Below, piece by piece: positions 1 through 8,400 of a DNA stretch of 11,680 nt (its first letter is position 1; each line of letters starts with the position of its first letter). The DNA is taken from assembly GCA_009840695.1 (NCBI GenBank), contig VXNG01000166.1, forward strand, positions 1 through 11,680, read 5' to 3'. This stretch comes from Acidimicrobiaceae bacterium (GTDB lineage: Bacteria > Actinomycetota > Acidimicrobiia > Acidimicrobiales > Aldehydirespiratoraceae). A program made the position numbers and the translations under genes. The notes beneath the pieces are model-generated. The model was not told where the DNA came from. It saw nothing but the letters and a program-made list of their open reading frames with translations, and did no database searches.

Positions 1-134
1 CGGCACGCACCGAGGCTACGAGCCGCACGTCGGTGTCAGTCCTACCCGCTGGATCGCGTGTCTCCCGCTCCTGTTCGCTTCGCTCACGGGCCGCTCGGGC
101 CACGGCCTCGCCCGTATGGGCCGGATTCGTATGC
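1..134. other. Left-edge stretch with no supported gene
   Basis: This stretch lies downstream of the oxidoreductase stop codon. The frames open here on either strand are continuations of antisense shadows and show no recognisable protein. It contains an exact 10-base direct repeat, CCTACCCGCT, at 41-50 and again at 134-143, where the second copy spans the oxidoreductase stop codon. It also contains a possible hairpin at 86-115, listed separately. I see no tRNA or promoter in it. Confidence 0.5.
86..115 (-). terminator. Possible hairpin downstream of the oxidoreductase gene
   Basis: ACGGGC at 86-91 is the reverse complement of GCCCGT at 110-115, and the 18-base interior is GC-rich with further short GGCC pairing. 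It lies about 20 bases past the stop codon at 135, where a terminator for the minus-strand operon would be expected. There is no T-run after it on the minus strand, so it does not fit a standard intrinsic terminator, and in such GC-rich DNA a six-base stem can occur by chance. Confidence 0.22.
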
Positions 135-1346
135 CTACCCGCTCGGCCTCCTGGTGAGCCGGCCGCGGATGTGGTGGGTGTAGATGTGGGCGGCCACCGC
201 GGCGGGACTGGTGCGCCAGCAGCGGAGCGGATCGAAGCCGTCGTGGACGAGGCACATGTTGCAAGACACGCACTCGACGGTGCCGGTTCGCCCGGCGGCC
301 AGCTTGTTGGCGAGATCGGGCTCGCGTATGAACGGCCGGGACATGGCCAGGAAGTCGGCATCGCCCGATTGGAGGAGGTCCGACATCGTCTGGGTGGTCC
401 GGATCCCCCCGACGAGGATCACCGGAATGTCCACCGCCTCCTTCACGGCCCGGGCGAAGTGCCGGTAGTAGGCCTCCGGTCCCTCGGGCTTCACCAGTCG
501 CTGCACGAGGCCGTTGCGGGCCGCCTGGGCAGGACCGACCGCGACATAGGTGCGGATGTTCTCGAGATAGCTCTTCATGATGCCGTAGGACACTTCCACG
601 GCGTCCAGCCCCCGCTCGGCCAGGAGACGCACCCGCTCCACGCTCTCGGGGACCTCGAGCCCTCCCGCAATGGAGTCGCCGATCCCGATGCGGGCCGTCA
701 CGCAGTAGTCGTCTCCCACCGCGCCCCGCACGGCGTCGTACACCGCCAGCACGAACCGGCCGCGGCGCTCGGCGTCGCCGCCCCACTCGTCGGTGCGCAC
801 GTTGGTGATGGGGGAGGAGAACTCCGAGATCAGGTAGCCGTTGCCGCCGTGGATGTGGACCCCGTCGAACCCGGCTTGTCTCGCCCGCCGCGCCGCGTGG
901 CCGAATGCGGCGATCACGGCGGCGATGTCACCGGATGTGGCCTCGCGCGGCTGCAGCCCGTACATCTCGTTGGCCGTCGGCGACGGCGCGATCGGCCCGA
1001 CCTCGGGCAGTGTCGTCTGGCTTCCGGCGTGGCCGATCTCCGCGAAGATCCGGCCCCCGGCGGCATGCACCGCGTCGGTTATCTGGACCATCGACTCGAC
1101 GAGCCGGTCGTCGTACAGGCCCGGCTGGTTTGCGCTGGCTTGGCCGCGCCGCTCCACGTAGACGTGCCCCGTGAGGATCAACCCTGCTCCCCCGGCGGCC
1201 AGCTTGCCGTACAGCTTCGCCAGTTCCGGAGTTCCCGAGCCGTCGGGCGCGGCCATCGTCTCCGATGTCGACGCCCTGACCAACCGGTTCCGCAGAGCGA
1301 GCGAACCGATCCTGCCGGGTTCCAGGTAGGGAGCGCCGACACTCAC
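135..1346 (-). CDS. Old Yellow Enzyme-family NADH:flavin oxidoreductase with a C-terminal Fe-S-type cysteine cluster
   Basis: This is a 403-residue FMN-dependent TIM-barrel enzyme of the OYE / 2,4-dienoyl-CoA reductase superfamily, predicted to be cytoplasmic and to reduce activated C=C bonds or a related substrate, which I cannot identify. The N-terminus LEPGRIGSLALRNRLV (8-23) is the typical family opening. The central motif HIHGGNGYL (164-172) supplies the His166/Asn169 pair that binds substrate in OYEs, followed by SEFSSPITNVRTDEWGG. LVGGIRT (311-317) and FLAMSRPFI (332-340) form the FMN phosphate region. Cys359, Cys362, Cys365 and Cys376 resemble the [4Fe-4S] ligands of 2,4-dienoyl-CoA reductase and trimethylamine dehydrogenase, although the C-x2-C-x2-C spacing is one residue tighter than in those enzymes. 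The protein stops soon after, so the FAD/NAD(P)H domain of the roughly 670-residue members is absent and an outside electron donor may be needed. The start is GTG at 1346. No Shine-Dalgarno motif precedes it. It lies 28 bases past jetD in the same direction. Confidence 0.93.
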   Translation of the reverse strand: MSVGAPYLEPGRIGSLALRNRLVRASTSETMAAPDGSGTPELAKLYGKLAAGGAGLILTGHVYVERRGQASANQPGLYDDRLVESMVQITDAVHAAGGRIFAEIGHAGSQTTLPEVGPIAPSPTANEMYGLQPREATSGDIAAVIAAFGHAARRARQAGFDGVHIHGGNGYLISEFSSPITNVRTDEWGGDAERRGRFVLAVYDAVRGAVGDDYCVTARIGIGDSIAGGLEVPESVERVRLLAERGLDAVEVSYGIMKSYLENIRTYVAVGPAQAARNGLVQRLVKPEGPEAYYRHFARAVKEAVDIPVILVGGIRTTQTMSDLLQSGDADFLAMSRPFIREPDLANKLAAGRTGTVECVSCNMCLVHDGFDPLRCWRTSPAAVAAHIYTHHIRGRLTRRPSG

Positions 1347-1378
1347 GGCAGCCGGGCCCGGGCTTGGGTGGCGGTCAT
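1343..1378 (-). other. 11-codon mini-ORF bridging jetD and the oxidoreductase gene
   Basis: The ATG at 1378-1376 shares ATGA with the jetD stop codon. The frame reads MTATQARARLP and ends in a TGA at 1345-1343, which shares GTGA with the oxidoreductase start at 1346. The gap between the two genes is thus closed by 4-base overlaps on both sides, the same junction type as within the jet operon. A short stem, AGCC/GGCT at 1350-1364, ends three bases before the oxidoreductase start. The likely use, if any, is to carry ribosomes across the gap and open that stem. The peptide itself looks unimportant. Chance cannot be excluded for such a short frame. Confidence 0.35.
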
Positions 1379-2751
1379 TGCCGCCTGACGCTAGTCCCGA
1401 CCGTCATGTGAGCGAATCCTGTGAGGACCTCGTCAAGCACGAACTCCTCGTGCACCATGAGCCTCCGGGTGTCGAACACCTGCTCCAGAGACGGATCCCA
1501 GGGCGTGGGCCCGCAGGCCTTGGGGTCCTTCTCCAGGCGCACCCCACCCTTGGTGGCTTTGTCGATGGCGCTGCGGTAGTCACGGGCAGCCATCATCCAC
1601 GGCCTGCACCGCGAGTCGTGCATTCGACGGCAGATGGCGATGCCGGCCGCGTCGAAGTCGCCGTGGTACCACACTGTCGCGCCGCTGGCGCGCATCTGGT
1701 CCAGCAGGGTGGTGACGGCCGTCGCGGGGTTGCCGTTGGTGGCAACCACACAGCCCACCAGGCCTCGCTCGGCGGCTGCTTCCACGAGCCTGGGGTTCTC
1801 CACTGCCAGTACCTGGGTATCGGCGGGAACCGACACGGGATGTTGCTGCAGGGCCAGGAGGCTTGTGTGGAGGGGAAGCCCTCCGTCTGCTGAGCCGCGC
1901 AGGAGTTCCGCGAGCGCTGAGCGGCCGGTGGCCGGGACGGCCCATACCAGTGCCGGCGCGGACACCCGATCCGCCTGAACGCCGGCCGCCTCCCATAGCT
2001 CTCGTCCAGCTAGGTCCTCGCCGACATGCAGGCGCAGGGCTCGCGTCACGAAGGCGGTTAGCCGAAGGCCCGGGTCCAGGGCGTGGGCCGAGCCGAACAA
2101 CACGGCGGCCAGGTCGGTGCGGCTGACGAACGGTGACGCGACCTCGCCCGTCGCATCGACTCCATCGGGCCGGTCGTCAGTCGGTGGTCCGGGGAAGCCC
2201 TCGAGGTCGGGGCTGATGACTGAACGGGGAGCAGGCGGGGTTCGCGGTGCGGCGCGTTGATCCAAGTAGTCGAGTAGCCGCCGCACATCGTGCGCGACAG
2301 TCGTGACGTCATCAGCGTCGAGGCCGCCGTGGAGACCGGCTCGGATGACCGATTCGGCCCATTCTTGAGCCCACGGCTCCGGCCACGGCTCTACAGCGTC
2401 GTGTAGCGCCGATCGGGCCGCGGCCGACCGGGTTCGGGCCGTGCGGCGCTGGGCGGCCTCCTTCGAAGCGGGATGGCCCAGCCGAGAGAGCGCTTCGTCC
2501 AGGTCGCGGCCGATCAGACGCTCGACGAGCACATCTTCGAGGCGACCGAGGTCGAGCCGCTTGTAGGCGTGTCCGAGGAGGGACCGCAAGGTCAGTTCGC
2601 TCACTGGGTCGAGGTCCGGCCGGCGCATGGAGCCGCGATGATCGGGTCCGCGGCTGTCGAGACGGGCGCGTACTGAGGCCCACAGAGGCCGCAGACCTGG
2701 CTCACACAGTGATTGTGGGACGGGCGCGGGTTCCGTGGTGTGGGCCGTCAC
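1375..2751 (-). CDS. jetD: JetD-like Wadjet nuclease subunit (DUF2399 / TIGR02679, Toprim)
   Basis: This 458-residue protein is the predicted effector of the Wadjet system. In characterised Wadjets, JetD is a dimeric nuclease related to topoisomerase VI subunit A / Spo11 that is activated by the SMC complex and cuts plasmid DNA. The N-terminal two thirds (about 10-310) is the DUF3323/DUF2399-type region, including WEAAGVQADRVSAPALVW near 253-270. The C-terminal third is a Toprim fold. VENP (317-320) provides the conserved glutamate Glu318, CVVATNGNP (334-342) the glycine turn, and WYHGDFDAAG (361-370) the metal-binding Asp365 and Asp367. VHEEF (433-437) adds late acidic residues Glu435 and Glu436. 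With all acidic positions present, the nuclease looks intact. The start is GTG at 2751, overlapping the jetB stop as GTGA. It is the last cassette gene and is followed by the oxidoreductase. Confidence 0.92.
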   Translation of the reverse strand: MTAHTTEPAPVPQSLCEPGLRPLWASVRARLDSRGPDHRGSMRRPDLDPVSELTLRSLLGHAYKRLDLGRLEDVLVERLIGRDLDEALSRLGHPASKEAAQRRTARTRSAAARSALHDAVEPWPEPWAQEWAESVIRAGLHGGLDADDVTTVAHDVRRLLDYLDQRAAPRTPPAPRSVISPDLEGFPGPPTDDRPDGVDATGEVASPFVSRTDLAAVLFGSAHALDPGLRLTAFVTRALRLHVGEDLAGRELWEAAGVQADRVSAPALVWAVPATGRSALAELLRGSADGGLPLHTSLLALQQHPVSVPADTQVLAVENPRLVEAAAERGLVGCVVATNGNPATAVTTLLDQMRASGATVWYHGDFDAAGIAICRRMHDSRCRPWMMAARDYRSAIDKATKGGVRLEKDPKACGPTPWDPSLEQVFDTRRLMVHEEFVLDEVLTGFAHMTVGTSVRRQ

Positions 2752-3935
2752 AGAAAGGAACCCTGTTCGATGCGGACGTCAACCGCGTAGCGCCAGGCCG
2801 CTGGGAGCAACTCGATCCACTCGCCGGACACCTGCACCAGTCGATGGTCCTGGAGCAGTTCGAGGACATCGTCAGCGAGGAGTTCGGGGTTCTCGGCGAT
2901 CTGCCCCCAGTGACGGCTCCGAACCCGGTGGACCTCGGCCAGATCGGTGATCGCAGCCACCACTGCGCTGCGTTCGACGGGGTTGCGGTCGGCCGCGACT
3001 AGACAGTCGATCAGCAGCAGCGCGGCCTGGCGAACGGTGCCCCCTGCGGGGAAGCGGCTGTCGGTGAGGCCCCCCTCTGGATCGATGGCCGCGAGCCCCT
3101 CGGCTCGGGCCTCGATGCTCAACCCGAACATCTCGTCGAATATGTCCCGCTCCTCACCGAGGCGGCGCCGCAACTCGGACCACTCGTCGTCGGTGAGGTC
3201 GCTGCGGTACACCACCGGCTCCTCCAGCAGCATGGACCGCATCCAGGGCCTCGACGCCCTCCTCTGCTCGGAGCGCTCAAGCAGCTGCTCTGTCGTCTCG
3301 GACCGTGCCAGCACCGGCAGGGCCAGCAACGCCACCCGGTCGGGTCTGACCCGGAGCACGGCATCGGCGGTTCCGTCGGAGGCATAGCTGTCGATGCGGG
3401 CGTGCACCTCTGCAACCATGCCCCAGCCGATCAGCCACCGCAGCGCGGTTACCAGGGCCCTCCGGTCTGAGGGTGTTTCGCTGAGCGTCACTGCGGCGTC
3501 GGCTGCAGCCGAGCGGATCTCTTGAATCAGGTCGCGTAGGCTGATCACCTCGGGCCCCGCAGCCATCGCGGCGAGCGTTAGCGCCAGCATCGTGTACTCC
3601 CGTTGGGCGAAGGGCCGGGCGCTGGCAGCTTCGGTGTGTAGCGGGCGCCTACCGGCGATCGTCGACGACTTGAACAGCCGGGCCGTGTCGGCCGACACTT
3701 GGAGCCGGTAGCCGAAGCGCTGGGTGAACCACCGGTCGAGTTGGGCCTCGTGTCTGCGTATCAGACGGAACATCTCGGGCTCCTGCTCGGCCGCGACCAT
3801 CGGATGCACGACGAGGTGCCGGGCGGCCGCTCGCAGGTCCAGTGCGATCTCAGGGGGCGGCTCGCTCGCAGGTCGCGCCGAGGAGTGGGTCGAGGCCTCC
3901 AGGCCGGCGCGACCGCTTCCGGGCCCGGTAGTCAT
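2748..3935 (-). CDS. jetB: JetB-like Wadjet subunit (DUF2398 / TIGR02678)
   Basis: This 395-residue protein matches the DUF2398 family, the JetB member of this Wadjet type, expected by analogy to be the KITE-like subunit that bridges the SMC heads and the kleisin. After a low-complexity, probably disordered N-terminus (1-30), the family core starts at RAAARHLVVHPMV (35-47) and continues through RWFTQRFGYRLQV (68-80) and ADTARLFKS (82-90). REYTMLALTLAAMA (112-125) begins a winged-helix-like domain that runs to about 210. A second helical/winged-helix region occupies about 300-395, ending with a hydrophobic strand-rich stretch around residues 366-388. The ATG at 3935 overlaps the jetA stop codon as ATGA. 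The same frame stays open another 164 codons upstream inside jetA, but those residues are Arg/Pro-rich shadow sequence, so the downstream ATG is preferred. Confidence 0.92.
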   Translation of the reverse strand: MTTGPGSGRAGLEASTHSSARPASEPPPEIALDLRAAARHLVVHPMVAAEQEPEMFRLIRRHEAQLDRWFTQRFGYRLQVSADTARLFKSSTIAGRRPLHTEAASARPFAQREYTMLALTLAAMAAGPEVISLRDLIQEIRSAAADAAVTLSETPSDRRALVTALRWLIGWGMVAEVHARIDSYASDGTADAVLRVRPDRVALLALPVLARSETTEQLLERSEQRRASRPWMRSMLLEEPVVYRSDLTDDEWSELRRRLGEERDIFDEMFGLSIEARAEGLAAIDPEGGLTDSRFPAGGTVRQAALLLIDCLVAADRNPVERSAVVAAITDLAEVHRVRSRHWGQIAENPELLADDVLELLQDHRLVQVSGEWIELLPAAWRYAVDVRIEQGSFL

Positions 3936-5476
3936 GCGGACGCGCCACTCTCGACCAGGGGCAGGATCGTGACGATCAGGCCGTGCATTACTAGGCGGCC
4001 CTCGGGTGACTCCACGACTGTGCGGGCGCCGCTGGCGCGGCGGACGACGCAGCAGACCCCGCTGTCGGCGGCGCGACGGACCTCGGCGCCGGGCTTGGCC
4101 CCGTGGCTTGAGCGGCTGATCAGGTCGCGCAGCATCGCGAAGGCCTGCTCCGACAGTGCTGTCCCGTCGATCAGGCCGGCGTCGTCTGCGCACGACAGGA
4201 GTTCGGCGGCGGTGCGCTCCCTCGCCACCCGCTCCCGGGCGCGGCGCTGCTTGAGTTCGTCGAGTTCGGCGCGCCGGTCCCGGATCGGCGACGTGCCGCC
4301 GCGCGTCGAGATGTCGCCGCGTTCTCGCAGCGACACCGGCACAGACGCCCGGGCCGCGTCTCTCCATGGCGTGACGGCGGGATCCGGGTCGTCCACGTCC
4401 GACGACAGCGTCCCGAGGCGGCGGCACGATCCGAGCCCGAACGCGGCGTCTGCGAGCTCATGGGCTTGCTCTACCGTGAACGCACGGTCGAAGAAGCCGG
4501 CCAGCCTCACGAAGTCCGAGCGTTTCGACGCAGTACCGGCGCCCAGGCGGGCCAGACGGCTGACGTTGGTGGTGAGAGTGCGCACTGCAGCCAGCGCCTG
4601 ACCGGCATGCTGATCGAGGCGGGACGGCCGCCCCGACCCCGCGACGAACCACGCCGCGAGGTGTCGCCAGTCCTGCTCGGTGGCGCCCTTAAGGCTGCGT
4701 ACCGTGACGCTGTCGCCCAGCCCGGCCTCTTCGACCCGGGCCGCGAGTCCCGAGCGCAACGCAGGCAGCAGTTCTTCGAGACGGGCTAGCAATCGTTCGA
4801 CACTGCGCCCGATGGGCCGCGCCGTGCGCTCGATCTCGCTTAGCTGCTCGCTCACGTAGTCCACCAGCACGCTGGCGAACACATGGACATCCTCAGGGGT
4901 GAGGTCGTAGCGGTTCTGCCATTCGTTGAGCTGGGCGAAGAACCTGGTCAGCTCGCTGGTGAAGCGTTCGTGTATGTCGAACACCGCGCGGACCGTGTCG
5001 GCGAGGTCGTCGGATGCCGGGTCGATCCCGGCATCAGCCTGCTCGTTGACGGAATCGAGGGCGCGGCGCAAATCCCGGAGGCGTCCCGCTTGCGGGTCGA
5101 CGATCTCGTCGGCCGCGGCCAGCACCCGCTCCACCACCTCGAAGACCTCCTGGCCCGAGCGGGTGATGAGATAGCGATTGTGCTGCCGGTAGTAGTCCTC
5201 GATGCTGGCGGGGCTGCCCACCGACGACGACACGGTCAGATTCCCCCAGCGCCGGAGGCTCTGAAGGCGATCGCGCGCCACGTCGACTTCGATGAGGGTG
5301 CGAGAGGCCACGTCCTCGGGAGTGAACTCGGCGAAGAAAGTGTCGGCGAAGATCTGCAGGATCGCTCGGTACTCCCGCCATTCGTCGCCGCCGAGATACC
5401 GGAACAGCAGTCGCGTGTCGTCGGGGTCCACGCCGGTCGGGCCGGCTGTGGCGCGGTCGGCGGCCTCGCCGGTCAC
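3932..5476 (-). CDS. jetA: JetA-like Wadjet subunit (DUF2397 / TIGR02677)
   Basis: This 514-residue protein belongs to the DUF2397 family, the JetA member of this Wadjet type, expected by analogy with other Wadjets to act as the kleisin joining the two JetC heads. The conserved opening RLLFRYLGGDEWREYRAIL (about 22-40) is followed by FTPEDVASRTLIEVD and a winged-helix-like region to about 115, including YYRQHNRYLITRSGQEV. The middle (about 120-310) is long and helical. A charged segment with RAELDELKQRRARERVARER (about 402-421) is a likely coiled coil. The C-terminal 90 residues contain a second compact domain ending in LVMHGLIVTILPLVESGA. The start is a GTG at 5476 that overlaps the jetC stop codon as GTGA. 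The frame is open 42 codons further upstream, but that part overlaps jetC and reads as a shadow. Confidence 0.92.
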   Translation of the reverse strand: MTGEAADRATAGPTGVDPDDTRLLFRYLGGDEWREYRAILQIFADTFFAEFTPEDVASRTLIEVDVARDRLQSLRRWGNLTVSSSVGSPASIEDYYRQHNRYLITRSGQEVFEVVERVLAAADEIVDPQAGRLRDLRRALDSVNEQADAGIDPASDDLADTVRAVFDIHERFTSELTRFFAQLNEWQNRYDLTPEDVHVFASVLVDYVSEQLSEIERTARPIGRSVERLLARLEELLPALRSGLAARVEEAGLGDSVTVRSLKGATEQDWRHLAAWFVAGSGRPSRLDQHAGQALAAVRTLTTNVSRLARLGAGTASKRSDFVRLAGFFDRAFTVEQAHELADAAFGLGSCRRLGTLSSDVDDPDPAVTPWRDAARASVPVSLRERGDISTRGGTSPIRDRRAELDELKQRRARERVARERTAAELLSCADDAGLIDGTALSEQAFAMLRDLISRSSHGAKPGAEVRRAADSGVCCVVRRASGARTVVESPEGRLVMHGLIVTILPLVESGASA

Positions 5477-8400
5477 GACACGTCCTCGCGCTCCAGGGTG
5501 TTGCCGTCCCACCGGTAGTGCTCGAGCAGGATCGTGCTGAGCGTCGCGTCGCGGATCACCTCGGTCACAGCCAGCGCGGGGACGGTCTTGTGGGTTCCCC
5601 ACAGCCGCTCGCTGGTGGCGATGAAGTCGAGCTCGAGTTGGACGAGCAGGCCGAACAGCGCGGCGTGATTGTCTTCGGACACCTTCGCGAACGCGTCGTC
5701 GAGCAGAACGAAGCGGGCGATGCCAGGCTTCTCGCCTGGCGCGGCCTGTTGCTCGGCCAGCGCGTCGCAGGACGCTGACGCGGCCGCGAACAATGGCAGG
5801 TAGGTAGCCAGCTTCTTCTCGCCCTCCGACAGCGGCGTGGACCGGCTCAGCCTGGTCTCCTGGCTGCCCTTGCGCACCATCACGGCCATGTCGTGCCAGT
5901 TCTTGTAGTCGAGGGTGTCGGCGATGAGCTGGCGGTAGGGGACATCGGGCTGCTCGGCTCTGGCATCGTCGAGCCGTTGCGACAGGGCCCGGCGCAGTTC
6001 GTGGTCCTCGTCGGGGGTGCGCAGGTCGGGCCTCTTCGCCAACAGCTCCACCATGCGCCTGGTGGCATCGTCGAGTTCACGCGAGCGGCGCCACCTGAGC
6101 CGCACGCCGACCCGGTGCGCGGTGGCGACCTCGCCGAGTCGCCGGTTAATGTGCTCGACGAGCCGCTCGGCACCGAAGATCCGCCCAGCGATCTCGGACG
6201 CGATCAGGCCCTGCAGCAGCTCGCGCAAGGCGTCGTCCTGTTTGCGGCTGAGCAGGCCGGCGACCTGCTGGTGTTGCTGCGACACGGCCATGACCGAGTC
6301 CGCCAGCGTCGCTCTGCCCGACGGGCCGGTCACTTCTACCACAAGCGGCATCGCCGGATCTGGCTGGCGGGCCTCGGCGTCCCAATTCGCTCCGAGGACA
6401 TCGCGCCGCCGCTGCAGCGACTGGTACACGCTGTCGGGCTGCACCTCGGCCAAGTCCGGCGGCACGAGCGGGCTGAGAGCGTCGACCATCTCCTGGAGTC
6501 CCGCCGAGCCCGCAGCGGCGGCAACGACGGCGTCTTCCGCGTGCTCGGTGTCGGCGCGGACCCGCGCCGCGGCGAGGTACCCGGGCGTCGCCAAGGCCTT
6601 GTCGAGCGAGACTCTGGTCACTTCGCAGTCTTGCTCGGCCTTTTCTCGGCGCTCGCCGGCTGCGGTAGCCTCGGCTTGCGCCTCAGCCTTGTGCACGAAG
6701 GCGGCGTCTCGCTCCGCCCGAACCTCCGGCGCCTTGGCTTCCACGGCGTCTAGTTCGGCTCCGCAACGATCCAGGTCGGCGACTACCTCGGCGTACTCCG
6801 CGCCGATGCTGTCCTCCAAGGTTGCCAGGGTGGCCTGCTCGTCGTCGTGTGTCGACTGGCGCCGTCGAAGCTCGGCGCGCTCAGCTTCGAGCGCTTCGAC
6901 CGCGTCACGCCAGCGGCCGAACCAGCGGTGCTCATCCTGCAATGACCGCCCCAGGGCACCGAGCAGCGATCGGCACTGCTGGAGCGTCGAATCGGTTTCG
7001 GCTAGGTCACGTTCGAAGGCCGCGAGTCCCTGGCTGTCCTGGGGCAGCGACAGCGTGGTGGCGGTGCGCTGCAGGGCGTCGGAGGCGTTCGCCAGGGCCC
7101 GCTCCGCCTCGGCCGCTGTCTGGGCCGCGTCGCTTCGACGGGCAACCGCTTCATCTAGGGCGGCGGTGGCTGCGTCGACGGCGGCCCGTGCGCTGAGGAT
7201 CGGCTCGGTGGTCGGCAGGATCGAGCGCTGCCGCTGCGCCGACCGCTGTGACTCCCGATGGCTGGCGAGCTCGTCGCGGCTCAGCCGGACCGCGTCCGTC
7301 GCCTCGTCCAGCCGTGTCCTCGCCTCGGCGCGGGCCTGCTTGAGGGCGGCCCGTCTGGCCGTCGAGCCGATGTGCTCGGCCCGCTCCTTGCTGTGGAGGC
7401 CGCGCAGCGATCCCACCTTGAAGGCGCCGCCGAGGGTCGCAAGCGCGGTCGCACCGGACGACGGGCTATAGGAGATCGATTCCAGCAGCTTGCGGATCGA
7501 GCCCTCGTCCACCTGGCCTTCGAGTCTCGGCGGGACCGTGACGATGAGGAGTTCGCTCAGCGGGTTGGCCACCCCGGGGGACGCGACGGCGGCCAAGTCA
7601 CCGACCTCCAGTTCGACCGCTTCATCGGCAGGCCGAGCCGACAGAAGCCCGGAAGACTGCAGCGCTGCCTCGAGCCCGGCGCGCTGGGAGTCGTCGAGAC
7701 CGGGCGCGAAGTCGACTAGGTCGGCCAGGCAGTAGTCGGCTTCGCTCTGCCAGTCGAGGCGCGGCGCGGTGGGCTCGGTCCGCAACGCCAGCTCGTCCAC
7801 GAGATTCTGGGCTTCCTGCTCGGCCTCCAGCTCGCGGGCGAGTCTGGCCTCGACGTCGCCTGCGGCGCGGAGCCAGAGGTCGACCAGGGCTTCGGTCTCG
7901 GCGTGCAGGCGGGCCCGCAGGTCATCCGGGTTGTGGGTTGCGGCGTCTTCGTCGCTGGCGCCGGACCCGGATCCGGGTTGCGCCACCGCCGCGGTGACGG
8001 GCGCGTCGAGACCCGCCGACTCGATGAGAATGCGGGTCGCTTCCGCCCACTGCACGATCGCTTCGGCCCATTCTCTCCTGGCGGCATCCAGGAGCCGGGT
8101 ATTCTCGGCCAGCCGCTCCGAAGCCTGATCGGCCGCCGTCGCTGCCTGTCTGTGCGCCGACTCCGACTGCTCCAGCCTTCGTTCGGCGGCCTGCTCGGCG
8201 CTCAGCGCGTCATGCATGTGCTCGGTGTCGGTGCGGCGACGCGCGACCGCCGCGGCGACGGCGTCCAGCCTCTGTTCGACGGGGCGGGGGTCGAAGGGCG
8301 CTGTGTCGGAAGGGCCACGGTCGCTTGCGCCGGCCTCGGCCGGCGCGACCGGGCCCGGCGGTCGTCGATCCAGGCGGCAGCGTTGCGCCAGCTCGCCCGC

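Noticed and set aside
33..1388. 451-codon plus-strand frame opposite the oxidoreductase gene
   Set aside because: It is antisense to a clear OYE-family gene, and its product is His/Arg/Pro-rich with no recognisable domain. Long antisense frames are normal in GC-rich DNA.
3936..4427. 164-codon upstream extension of jetB inside jetA
   Set aside because: The extra residues are Arg/Pro-rich shadow sequence of jetA, and the family core begins only after the ATG at 3935.
5477..5602. 42-codon upstream extension of jetA inside jetC
   Set aside because: It overlaps conserved jetC C-terminal sequence, and the GTGA overlap start at 5476 fits the other junctions.
6017..7471. 484-codon plus-strand frame within jetC
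   Set aside because: It is Ser/Arg/Ala-rich, antisense to the coiled-coil part of jetC and resembles no family.
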